Shown: piece after piece, positions 1 through 6,394 of the stretch
Layout: every line of letters starts with the position of its first letter
Numbering within the stretch: the stretch's first letter is position 1
Translations under genes and position numbers: made by a program
Source: Akkermansia muciniphila
Lineage (GTDB): Bacteria > Verrucomicrobiota > Verrucomicrobiia > Limisphaerales > SXTU01
NCBI GenBank assembly: GCA_945872195.1
Contig: CAMBZO010000096.1
Location: forward strand, 1-8,341
DNA length: 8,341 nucleotides
Reading direction: 5' to 3'
The notes under the pieces: generated by a model
Databases searched by the model: none
The model's input: only the letters and a program-made list of their open reading frames with translations
What the model was told of the DNA's origin: nothing

Positions 1-1
1 C

Positions 2-157
2 TTCTCCGGCTCGCTCGCCAGCGGGGGCGACTTCAAGAAAACCCTGCTCTTCGCCGCGTGCCTCTTCGTCCCCGGGATGTGCGTCGCGTTCATCCTGCCG
101 GAACCCAAGGACCTCGGCGGCCACGCCACCGAGACGGAACTTTCCGCCGTGGAATGA
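2..157 (+). CDS. C-terminal end of a membrane protein, probably an MFS transporter (partial)
   Basis: The reading frame is open from the left edge and ends at TGA 155-157, leaving 51 residues. The fragment has a short polar loop (SGGDFKK), one hydrophobic segment of about 20 residues (TLLFAACLFVPGMCVAFILP), and a charged tail (EPKDLGGHATETELSAVE). A last transmembrane helix followed by a Pro-Glu-containing cytoplasmic tail is typical of the C-terminus of Major Facilitator Superfamily permeases. That family call is inference from one helix and its tail, and another polytopic membrane protein is possible. The stop overlaps the start of the next gene (ATGA at 154-157), so the two are probably translationally coupled and in one operon. 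Codon choice (GC-rich third positions) matches the neighbours, which supports it as real coding sequence. Confidence 0.7.
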   Translation, partial: FSGSLASGGDFKKTLLFAACLFVPGMCVAFILPEPKDLGGHATETELSAVE

Positions 158-801
158 GCGCGCACGCGCGTCGGCTAGTGGTCTTCCTGAAAGCCCCACG
201 CCCCGGCTCGGTCAAGACCCGCCTCGCGGAAACACTCGGCGCAGACGCCGCCTGCGCCGCCTACCGCCAACTCGTCGAGACCCTCCTCGTGCATCTCGCG
301 CCACTGCACGCCGTGGAACTCTGCTTTACCCCGGCTGACGCCAGCGCGGAAATCAGCCCATGGCTCCGCGCAGATTGGTCCGCCGCTCCGCAGTCCGCGG
401 GGGATCTGGGACGACGCCTCCACGCCGCCTTCACAGAACACTTTCTCGCCGATGCAGAACGCGTGGTCATCATCGGCTCCGACTGTCCCGCCGTGACCGC
501 GACAGATATCGAGGACGCGTGGCGCGCGCTGGACGGTCACGACGTCGTGCTCGGCCCCGCGCTGGACGGCGGCTACTGGCTCATCGGCCTGCGCGCGCCG
601 CAGCCGGCCCTCTTCACTGAAATGCCATGGAGCACGAACGCCGTGTTCGCGGAAACCATGCACCGCGCGCGCGAAAGCGACTTGCGAGTCGCCCTCCTGC
701 GCGAGCTGTCCGATGTGGACACAGCGGCGGACTGGGAGCGGTGGTTGAAACACACGAGTCTTAACTCGAATCTGTCGCAAGCGGCCGTGGAGAACCCCTA
801 G
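154..801 (+). CDS. DUF2064 / TIGR04282-type glycosyltransferase (CofC-like nucleotidyltransferase fold)
   Basis: A 215-residue protein matching the DUF2064 family, whose TIGR04282 members are annotated as arsenosugar-biosynthesis-type glycosyltransferases. The fold resembles small nucleotidyltransferases and GT-A glycosyltransferases. Visible motifs are the N-terminal nucleotide-binding stretch FLKAPRPGSVKTRL (residues 11-24), GSDCP (108-112, with D110 the likely metal ligand), LGPALDGGYWLIG (133-145), MPWSTNAVF (157-165) and ELSDVDTAADW (184-194). The length is normal for the family. The frame is open upstream to base 58, but the family N-terminus starts at the ATG at 154, which overlaps the upstream stop as ATGA; the 32 residues before it are Arg/Pro-rich read-through of the membrane-protein gene. 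There is no Shine-Dalgarno sequence, so coupling may drive initiation. The last 15 residues after WLKH are polar and less GC-rich, beyond the conserved domain. No arsenosugar partner gene (ArsS-like) is in the window, so the substrate is unknown. Confidence 0.9.
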   Translation: MSAHARRLVVFLKAPRPGSVKTRLAETLGADAACAAYRQLVETLLVHLAPLHAVELCFTPADASAEISPWLRADWSAAPQSAGDLGRRLHAAFTEHFLADAERVVIIGSDCPAVTATDIEDAWRALDGHDVVLGPALDGGYWLIGLRAPQPALFTEMPWSTNAVFAETMHRARESDLRVALLRELSDVDTAADWERWLKHTSLNSNLSQAAVENP

Positions 802-812
802 CTACTCCGTTT

Positions 813-840
813 TCCTTTGCGTCCTCTGTGCCCTTTCGCG
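813..840. repeat. Three imperfect 9-10-base tandem units in an intergenic gap
   Basis: The gap between the glycosyltransferase stop and the oxidoreductase start holds three consecutive related units: TCCTTTGCG (813-821), TCCTCTGTG (822-830) and CCCTTTCGCG (831-840), followed by GCTAA. The pyrimidine-rich + strand and 9-base period are unlike the flanking coding sequence. From general familiarity, short TTTGCG-type strings of this kind are scattered between genes in some Verrucomicrobia and other environmental genomes, so this may be one copy of a dispersed intergenic repeat. That is recollection plus inference and cannot be tested within one window. The frame of the next gene can be read through it from a TTG at 817, but the product there (RPLCPFAANPP) is not conserved family sequence. 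Confidence 0.5.
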
Positions 841-852
841 GCTAATCCTCCC

Positions 853-1878
853 ATGCTCAACCTCGGACTCGTCGGACTCGGCTTCATGGCCGCCACGCAC
901 ATCAAGGCACTGCGCCAAGTCCCGGGCGTGCGCGTCGCCGCACTCTGCAATCCCAGCGGCCGCCATCTGGAAGGCGACTTCACCGGCGTTGCCGGCAACG
1001 TGGGCGACAACGCTCCGGTGAAACTGGAACCGGGTAGCTTCAGAGCCTTCCGCGACTACGCCGCCATGCTCGCCGACCCGGACATCCACGCCGTGGACAT
1101 CTGTGCGCCGACGCTCGCGCACCACGACCTCGCCATTGCCGCATTGCGCGCGGGCAAGCACGTCCTCTGCGAGAAGCCATTTGCCCGCACCGCCGCGCAA
1201 GCGCGCGAGATGGCGGCGGTCGCAGCCGAGACCGGCCGTGTCCTCATGCCGGCCATGTGCCTGCGCTTCTTCCCCGAATGGGTGTGGGTGAAGGCCGCCA
1301 TTGCGGACGGGCGTTTCGGCCAGGTGCTCTCCGCGCGGTTCCGCCGCGTGGCCGAGCCGCCGGGTTGGGGACAGCAAAACTTCCTCGACGGCGCGAAGTC
1401 CGGCGGCGCGCTGCTGGACCTGCACATCCACGACACCGACTTCGTGCAATTCTGCTTCGGTCGTCCGCGCTCAGTGCGCTCCAGCGGCCACACGAAAATC
1501 AGCGGCGCGATTGACCACGTCGTGACGGAATACGAAGTCGCAGGCGGCGCGATGGTCCACGCCGAGGGCGCGTGGTGCATGACGCCCGGCTTCGGCTTCA
1601 ACATGAGCTACACCGTGAACTTCGAGCGCGCGACCGTGGACTACGACCTCGCCCGCGGCGCCGATGCTCTCAAGGTCTGCGAAGCCGGCCAAGCCGCACA
1701 GGTGCTCAAACTCGGCCAGCCTGACGGCTACGTGGGTGAACTGCGCCACTTCGCCGAGTGCATCGCGAACGACACGCAGCCAAGCATCGTCACGGCAGCC
1801 GACGGCGTCAGCTCCATGGAGATTTGCGAGGCGGAGGAACGGTCCGTCCGAACCCGTCAGCGGATTGAGCTGGCGTGA
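853..1878 (+). CDS. Gfo/Idh/MocA family NAD(P)-dependent oxidoreductase
   Basis: A 341-residue protein, normal length for the family, which oxidises or reduces sugars, inositols and related polyols with NAD(P). The N-terminal Rossmann domain opens with LGLVGLGFMAATH (G8, G10, H16). The hallmark EKP occurs at residues 107-109 (CEKPF), where K108 is the expected catalytic lysine. The C-terminal domain has SGGALLDLHIHDTDFVQFCFG (about 183-203), with H193 aligning to the usual catalytic histidine. Residues 38-62, between the second Rossmann strand and the LADPDIHAVDICAP segment, are longer than in minimal family members. The start at ATG 853 is chosen because the Rossmann strand begins at once after it; a TTG at 817 would add 12 unconserved residues. 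No signal peptide is seen, so it should be cytoplasmic. It lies just upstream of a TIM-barrel isomerase-like gene, a frequent pairing in sugar catabolism. The substrate cannot be inferred. Confidence 0.95.
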   Translation: MLNLGLVGLGFMAATHIKALRQVPGVRVAALCNPSGRHLEGDFTGVAGNVGDNAPVKLEPGSFRAFRDYAAMLADPDIHAVDICAPTLAHHDLAIAALRAGKHVLCEKPFARTAAQAREMAAVAAETGRVLMPAMCLRFFPEWVWVKAAIADGRFGQVLSARFRRVAEPPGWGQQNFLDGAKSGGALLDLHIHDTDFVQFCFGRPRSVRSSGHTKISGAIDHVVTEYEVAGGAMVHAEGAWCMTPGFGFNMSYTVNFERATVDYDLARGADALKVCEAGQAAQVLKLGQPDGYVGELRHFAECIANDTQPSIVTAADGVSSMEICEAEERSVRTRQRIELA

Positions 1879-1890
1879 GTTGCCCGGAGC

Positions 1891-1908
1891 GCTGGCTTGC
1901 CAGCAAGC
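1891..1908 (+). other. Overlapping alternative hairpins between oxidoreductase and isomerase genes
   Basis: The 18-base string GCTGGCTTGCCAGCAAGC holds two perfect inverted repeats that cannot form at once. The first is GCTGGC-TT-GCCAGC (1891-1904). The second is GCTTG-CCAG-CAAGC (1895-1908). It starts 13 bases after the oxidoreductase stop and lies 25 bases before the isomerase ATG. No T-run follows (ACTTCTTGTC comes next), so it is not a standard Rho-independent terminator. It could be an attenuator, an mRNA-stability stem, a degenerate repeat or chance. Confidence 0.4.
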
Positions 1909-1932
1909 GACACTTCTTGTCACATAACTCGC

Positions 1933-2991
1933 ATGCAAGCCCATCCCAGTTCGTTCTCACCCGCCTTCAATCCCATCGAGCCACCCGCTCGCGACGGCCT
2001 CACGCGCCGCGATGCTTTGCGCTCCGCCTTCGCCGCCGCCGGAACCGCGACGTTAGTCGGTAGCAGCGCATCTGCCGCGCAACCCGCGGCCAAACCCGAC
2101 GCCCGCCGCGCTTCGCCCAAGCGCTACGCGATGAAGAAGTCCATCAACCTCTGGGCCTTCCCCTACCCCGACCGCATGAACTTGCGCGAGTGCCTCCAAC
2201 TCGCGAAGGACGCGGGCTTCGACGGCATCGAGCTGAACTACGACCTCGACAACGACCTCTCGCCCAAGGCCACCGCGAAGGACTTCAAAGCCATCCGCCA
2301 GATGGCCGACCAGATTGGCATCCAGATCAGCGGCCTGTGCTCGTTCCTCTTCTGGCCTTACCCGCTCACGAGCAACGACCCCGCGAAGCGCGCGCGCGGC
2401 CTCGAGCTCGCCGGCAAAATCGCCCAAGCCGCCAGCGACCTCGGCGTGGAGAACGTCCTCGTCGTCCCCGGCGCGGTCCACATCCCGTGGCGCACCGACC
2501 ACGAGCCGGTGCGCAACGACATCTGCGAGCAGCGCGCGAAGGAGGCCATCGCCGTCCTCGCCAAGACCGCCGCGAAGCAGAAGGTGTATCTCAACATGGA
2601 GAACATCTTCTTCAACGGCTTCCTCATGACGCCGATGGAGATGAACGCGTTCGTGGACCACTTCGGCAACGAGCGCGTGCGCATCCACTACGACACCGGC
2701 AACATCGCTATGTTCCAGCACGCGGAGCACTGGGTGCCGGTGATGGGCAAGCGCATCCAGAACATTCACCTGAAGGAGTTCACGAAGAAAGGCACGGACT
2801 TCTCGCTCGAAACCTTCCGCCCGCTCCTCGATGGCACGACCAACTGGCCCGCGCTGCTGGAGGAGTTGGACACGATCAACTATCGAGGCTTCCTCACCTT
2901 CGAGTATTTCCATCCCTACCCGCACTACCCCGAGGCGCTCGTCTGGCAGACCAGCGATTCGCTGGACCGGATTTTGGGCAGGAAAAGTTGA
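1933..2991 (+). CDS. Tat-exported sugar phosphate isomerase/epimerase-like TIM barrel protein
   Basis: A 352-residue protein of the xylose isomerase-like TIM barrel / AP endonuclease 2 superfamily (PF01261), commonly annotated as sugar phosphate isomerase/epimerase or hydroxypyruvate isomerase-like. The N-terminus carries a twin-arginine signal: LTRRDALR (R25, R26), a hydrophobic Ala-rich segment, then SASAA near residue 49 as the likely cleavage area. The barrel begins around KKSINLWAFPYP (68-79). Likely metal ligands are E223 (NMEN), D254 (HYDTGN), H279 (NIHLKEF) and E324 (TFEYF), the usual Glu-Asp-His-Glu pattern, so it looks catalytically intact. The ATG at 1933 is preferred to the in-frame TTG at 1897 because the shorter form begins just before the Tat region. 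An internal Met at residue 67 would give a cytoplasmic barrel but discard the signal. It is probably co-transcribed with the oxidoreductase (54-base gap) and the phosphatase (38-base gap). The exact reaction is unknown. Confidence 0.92.
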   Translation: MQAHPSSFSPAFNPIEPPARDGLTRRDALRSAFAAAGTATLVGSSASAAQPAAKPDARRASPKRYAMKKSINLWAFPYPDRMNLRECLQLAKDAGFDGIELNYDLDNDLSPKATAKDFKAIRQMADQIGIQISGLCSFLFWPYPLTSNDPAKRARGLELAGKIAQAASDLGVENVLVVPGAVHIPWRTDHEPVRNDICEQRAKEAIAVLAKTAAKQKVYLNMENIFFNGFLMTPMEMNAFVDHFGNERVRIHYDTGNIAMFQHAEHWVPVMGKRIQNIHLKEFTKKGTDFSLETFRPLLDGTTNWPALLEELDTINYRGFLTFEYFHPYPHYPEALVWQTSDSLDRILGRKS

Positions 2992-3029
2992 GAGTGCGAA
3001 ACAACACTGCCAGCATCATCCGATCACAC

Positions 3030-4994
3030 ATGAAAACCAGTCGTCGCACCGCGCTCAAAGTCACCGCCGCCGGCCTCGGCGCGCTCGCGCTCAATGCCCG
3101 CTCGCTCTCCGCACAAGAGGCCGCGCAGCCGTTCGGTCAGGAATTTCCGAACCTCGAATCTCTCACCACCGGCGAGTGGTGGCAGAAGGGGGGCACACCG
3201 AAGGCCGCCGCCCCGAAGAACAACAAACCCAAAGCCGCCCCGCCATCGCCTCCTCCGCCGATGGATGTGCCGCGCGACCAGGTCATCGCGTTCGCGCTCT
3301 ACACGCACCAGAACGGTGTGCTCAAGCTCACCGCGCAGCTCTTCCCGCTCAAGCCCGGCGAGGCGCGGACCGCGCGACTCGAATTCCAGCGGGCGGGCAA
3401 GTGGACGGAGGCGGCGCAGGCCGAGGTGCTTTATCCCGGCTGGGACACGCACTTCCGCGTCGAGAAATGGGACAACACAAAAGACGTGCCTTACCGCGTG
3501 CGGCACGGAGAGAAGGCGATGTTCGATGGCCTCATCCGCCGCGACCCGGCGGACAAGGAGGAAATCGTCGTCGCCAACATGTCGTGCAACTCCAGTCGCA
3601 CCACCGGGGAGCGACCGGAAATCATCGCGAACCTCAAGCGCCAGAATCCCGACCTGCTCTTCTTCGGCGGCGACCAGACGTATCGCCACACGGAGCACAC
3701 GGCGGGCTGGATTGAGTTCGGCCTTCAGTTTCGCGATGTCATCCGTGACCGCCCGACGGTCTCGATTCCGGACGACCACGATGTCGGCCACGGCAACGTC
3801 TGGGGCGAGAGCGGCAAGCGCTCCACCATCTCGGGCGATGCCGACGGCGGCTACCGCTACCCGGTGGCTTACGTGAACCAAGTGCATCGCCAGCAGTCGT
3901 GGAGCCTGCCGGACCCGGTGGACCCCGCGCCCGTGGACCGCGGCGTGACCGTCTGCTTCACACGCCTGACGGTGGGCGGCGTGGACTTCGCGGTCATCGA
4001 GGACCGCAAGTTCAAGACCGGTCCCGCCGGCAAGATTCCGCAGATGGGCCCGCGCCCCGACCACATCAACGACCCGAAGTATGACCCGAAGACAATTGAC
4101 CTCCCGGGCCTTCAACTGCTCGGCGCGCGGCAGGAAAAATTCCTCGGCGATTGGTCACAGGACTGGACTGGCGCGGAGATGAAATGCGTCCTCTCGCAAA
4201 CCGCCTTCTGCGGTGCGGTCCATATGCACGGCGGGCGCAACACCCGCCTGCTCGCCGACCTCGATTGCAACGGCTGGCCCCAAACCCCGCGCAACCGCGC
4301 GCTGGAACTCATCCGCCGCGCGTGGGCTGTCCATCTCTGCGGCGACCAGCACCTCGCCGTCGTCGTGAAGCACGGCATCCGCGAGTTCGGCGATGGCCCT
4401 TTCGGCTTCACCGGCCCCGCGCTCGTGAACACGATTTACGGTCGCTGGTGGCATCCGCTCGACGAGCAGCCCGGCCCCAATCCCGTGCCGAACAGCCCGC
4501 TGCCGTGGACCGGCGATTTCAAAGACGGCCTCGGCAACAAACTCTCCATGCTCGCCTACGCGAACCCCGAGGACGTGAGCAACGAGAAGAAACGCGCCGA
4601 CGGCTACGGCCTCGCGCGCTTCAACAAACGCAAACGAACCATCACCTTCGAGTGCTGGCCGCGCTTCAGCGACGTGCGCGAAGGCGACAAAGCGCAGTTC
4701 CCCGGCTGGCCCGTCACCGTGGCGATGGATGCCAACGATGGGCGCAAGGTCGCTGGCTATTTGCCAGAACTCGTCTTCGCCGGCGGAGCGAATCCCGTTG
4801 TGCAAGTCATCGAGGACAAGACCAGCGAAGTGCTCTACACCGTGCGAACTCAAGGCGGTCGCTTCCAGCCGCGCGTGTATTCCCCCGGCAAGCACACGGT
4901 CAAGCTCGGACGGGACAAGCCGGGCGAGCAGACACTGGCCGGACTGGAGCCCAGTGCGAAGGCCGCCGCTGGACAGCGCAACGTCCGGCTCTGA
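3030..4994 (+). CDS. Tat-exported PhoD-like metallophosphatase / phosphodiesterase
   Basis: A 654-residue protein of the PhoD-like calcineurin-superfamily phosphatases, which hydrolyse phosphate mono- or diesters outside the cytoplasm. It starts with a Tat signal, MKTSRRTALK (R5, R6), followed by an Ala/Leu-rich core and ALNARSLSAQ. A Pro/Ala/Lys-rich linker fills roughly residues 52-78. The catalytic part shows MSCNSS (C186, in the position of the metal-binding cysteine of Bacillus PhoD), FFGGDQTY (211-218, D215), IPDDHDVGHGN (246-256) and HLCGDQHLA (435-443). These are the expected metal-site motifs. The frame stays open upstream to base 2190, but that stretch overlaps the isomerase gene and is Arg-rich shadow, so the ATG at 3030, directly before the Tat motif, is the start. 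No Shine-Dalgarno sequence is present. Placement after a sugar enzyme suggests release of phosphate from a sugar derivative or polymer, which is inference. The protein is complete. Confidence 0.92.
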   Translation: MKTSRRTALKVTAAGLGALALNARSLSAQEAAQPFGQEFPNLESLTTGEWWQKGGTPKAAAPKNNKPKAAPPSPPPPMDVPRDQVIAFALYTHQNGVLKLTAQLFPLKPGEARTARLEFQRAGKWTEAAQAEVLYPGWDTHFRVEKWDNTKDVPYRVRHGEKAMFDGLIRRDPADKEEIVVANMSCNSSRTTGERPEIIANLKRQNPDLLFFGGDQTYRHTEHTAGWIEFGLQFRDVIRDRPTVSIPDDHDVGHGNVWGESGKRSTISGDADGGYRYPVAYVNQVHRQQSWSLPDPVDPAPVDRGVTVCFTRLTVGGVDFAVIEDRKFKTGPAGKIPQMGPRPDHINDPKYDPKTIDLPGLQLLGARQEKFLGDWSQDWTGAEMKCVLSQTAFCGAVHMHGGRNTRLLADLDCNGWPQTPRNRALELIRRAWAVHLCGDQHLAVVVKHGIREFGDGPFGFTGPALVNTIYGRWWHPLDEQPGPNPVPNSPLPWTGDFKDGLGNKLSMLAYANPEDVSNEKKRADGYGLARFNKRKRTITFECWPRFSDVREGDKAQFPGWPVTVAMDANDGRKVAGYLPELVFAGGANPVVQVIEDKTSEVLYTVRTQGGRFQPRVYSPGKHTVKLGRDKPGEQTLAGLEPSAKAAAGQRNVRL

Positions 4995-5041
4995 GATGCG
5001 CCCGGCGGCGTCTCCGCTGAACTTTGTGCGGGAGAAGTCAT

Positions 5042-5071
5042 TTGCCAACTTCGCGCTCGCGGGTGTCTAAT
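5042..5071 (+). promoter_or_regulatory. Candidate sigma70-type promoter for the MFS transporter
   Basis: In the 87-base gap after the phosphatase gene, TTGCCA (5042-5047) and TCTAAT (5066-5071) are separated by 18 bases. Each hexamer matches the housekeeping consensus (TTGACA, TATAAT) at five of six positions. Transcription would begin around 5077-5080, only a few bases before the ATG at 5082, so the message would be leaderless or nearly so. The gap also holds a modest hairpin, GAGATGC (4993-4999) with GCGTCTC (5008-5014) including one G-T pair, and no T-run. This is pattern matching only; promoter preferences in this lineage are poorly known. Confidence 0.4.
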
Positions 5072-5081
5072 CTGCCGACCC

Positions 5082-6338
5082 ATGAGCCAGACTTCACCCA
5101 CCGTCACCAACGCAGGCCGATACCTTGCCGTGACGGTGGCTTTCCTCGGCTGGCTGTGCGCGGGCGTGCAGCTCGGCACGCTGCCCATCGCGTCGCTCAG
5201 CATCTCGCAGGACTTGATGGGCGCGGCCTACGATGCGAAGGCGGCGGGCAGGTGGTTCAGCTTTTACACGGCGGCGCTGAGTCTGGGCGCGGCCATCGGG
5301 GGCATCGGGCTGGGCTGGCTGGGGGATCGCTGCGGTCGCACGAAGGCCATGGCGGCAAGCATCTTTTGCTATTCGATTTTCGCGGGCGCGGGCGGCTTCG
5401 CGCAGACGCAGGAGCAACTCGCGGTGCTGCGGTTCCTCACCGGGTTGGGCATCGGCGGGATGTGGCCCAACGGCGTCGCGCTCGTCTCCGAGGTCTGCCC
5501 GGATGTGTCGCGCCCGTTTCTCGCAGGCGTGATGGGAGCGGCGTTCAACCTTGGGATGTTTCTCGTCTCGCAAGTCAGCCTCGTCTGGCAAATCACACCC
5601 GAGTCCTGGCGCTGGCTGCTGTTCCTCAGCGCAGCACCAGCAGTCGTGGGCATGGCCGCGCTTTGGGTCGTGCCCGAGTCGCCCAAGTGGCTCGCCCTGC
5701 GCGGCGAGGAGCAGGCCCGGCCGAGCGCGCCGATGCGGGAGCTCTTCAGTCCGCCACTGCTGCGCGTGACCATCGCGGGCATTTTGCTCGCGTCCATCCC
5801 GCTCATCGCCGCGTGGAGTGCCGGGCGCTGGCTGACGCCGTGGGCGGACTCGGTCGCGGGCAAGACCGACCCCGGCTACAAGGCCAGCACGCAAGCCTAC
5901 TGGGCGTTCGGCGCAACGGTGGGCAGCTTTCTCGGCGGGCAGATCGCAAACTGGCTCGGGCGGCGGCTCACTTATTTTCTCATCAGCCTCGGCTCAGTCG
6001 TGCTGACGTGCGGCATCTTCCTGTTTCTCAAGCCGCTCGAGCCGCTCTTCCTCCCGATGGTTCTTGTGCAGGGTTTTGTGGCGACGCTGTTCTTTGGCTG
6101 GCTGCCGCTGTGTTTGCCGGAGCTGTTCCCAACGCGCGTGCGGGCGTCCGGCGCGGGGATGAGCTACAACTCCGGACGTTTCCTCGTGGCGGGAGGAGTG
6201 CTGCTCGCCGGTGCGCTGACGGAATTCTTCGGTGGGGATTTCGCGAAGGCCGGAGCCATCATGGGCACGATCTACGGGCTTGGCATGGTGGTCATCTGGT
6301 TCGCGCCAGACACAACGGGGAAAAAGCTGGAGGACTGA
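5082..6338 (+). CDS. MFS transporter, 12 transmembrane segments, sugar/organic acid type
   Basis: A 418-residue Major Facilitator Superfamily permease in the cytoplasmic membrane, full length for the family. Hydrophobic segments run throughout. The first is at about residues 14-36. The conserved loop between helices 2 and 3 is GWLGDRCGRTKAM (78-90), matching the MFS motif A pattern GxLaDrxGrk. Helix 4 carries RFLTGLGIGGMWPNGVALVSEVCP (117-140), a signature shared with sugar and aromatic acid/H+ symporters. VVPESPKWLAL (196-206) leads into the central loop. A second motif A-like loop, NWLGRR (290-295), and PELFPTRVRASGAGM (346-360) lie in the C-terminal half. It starts at ATG 5082 with a short polar N-terminus (MSQTSPTVTNAGR) and no Shine-Dalgarno sequence. 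The substrate is unknown; its position after sugar-processing genes suggests a sugar or sugar acid. It may have its own promoter, and it ends just before a strong hairpin. Confidence 0.93.
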   Translation: MSQTSPTVTNAGRYLAVTVAFLGWLCAGVQLGTLPIASLSISQDLMGAAYDAKAAGRWFSFYTAALSLGAAIGGIGLGWLGDRCGRTKAMAASIFCYSIFAGAGGFAQTQEQLAVLRFLTGLGIGGMWPNGVALVSEVCPDVSRPFLAGVMGAAFNLGMFLVSQVSLVWQITPESWRWLLFLSAAPAVVGMAALWVVPESPKWLALRGEEQARPSAPMRELFSPPLLRVTIAGILLASIPLIAAWSAGRWLTPWADSVAGKTDPGYKASTQAYWAFGATVGSFLGGQIANWLGRRLTYFLISLGSVVLTCGIFLFLKPLEPLFLPMVLVQGFVATLFFGWLPLCLPELFPTRVRASGAGMSYNSGRFLVAGGVLLAGALTEFFGGDFAKAGAIMGTIYGLGMVVIWFAPDTTGKKLED

Positions 6339-6344
6339 AAAGCA

Positions 6345-6372
6345 AAAGCCGCGCGGCGAACCGCGCGGCTTT
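6345..6372. terminator. Bidirectional intrinsic terminator between convergent genes
   Basis: A perfect 12-base-pair stem, AAAGCCGCGCGG (6345-6356) with CCGCGCGGCTTT (6361-6372), closes a CGAA tetraloop. It starts 7 bases after the MFS stop and lies 23 bases from the minus-strand DUF1501 stop. The GC-rich core with A's on one side and T's on the other gives a short T-run on either strand, so it can serve both converging transcripts. The T-run is only three bases, short for a classical terminator, but the stem is very stable. Confidence 0.8.
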
Positions 6373-6394
6373 CGGGAGAACCGTTTCGGGGAGC

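Noticed and set aside
58..153. Upstream start for the glycosyltransferase at base 58.
   Set aside because: The added 32 residues are Arg/Pro-rich and overlap the tail of the membrane-protein gene; the family N-terminus and ATGA overlap fix the start at 154.
755..768. CGAGT-CTTA-ACTCG inverted repeat near the end of the glycosyltransferase gene, considered as a terminator or operator.
   Set aside because: The stem is only five base pairs, lies inside the coding region and has no T-run, so chance is a sufficient explanation.
2053..2925. Minus-strand open frame of 290 codons opposite the isomerase gene.
   Set aside because: The product is dominated by repeated Val, Glu, Leu, Arg and Ala, the typical antisense read of GC-rich coding sequence, and the + strand gene is clear.
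2988..3016. TTGAGA followed 17 bases later by CAGCAT, considered as a promoter for the PhoD-like gene.
   Set aside because: The second hexamer matches the consensus poorly, and the 38-base gap is consistent with co-transcription.
2190..3029. In-frame open extension of 280 codons upstream of the PhoD-like gene.
   Set aside because: It overlaps the well-supported isomerase gene in another frame, is Arg/Pro/His-rich, and the Tat signal at 3030 marks the true N-terminus.
3024..4115. Minus-strand open frame of 363 codons opposite the PhoD-like gene.
   Set aside because: The product is Val/Arg/Ala-rich with no recognisable motif, while the opposite strand carries the complete phosphatase motifs.
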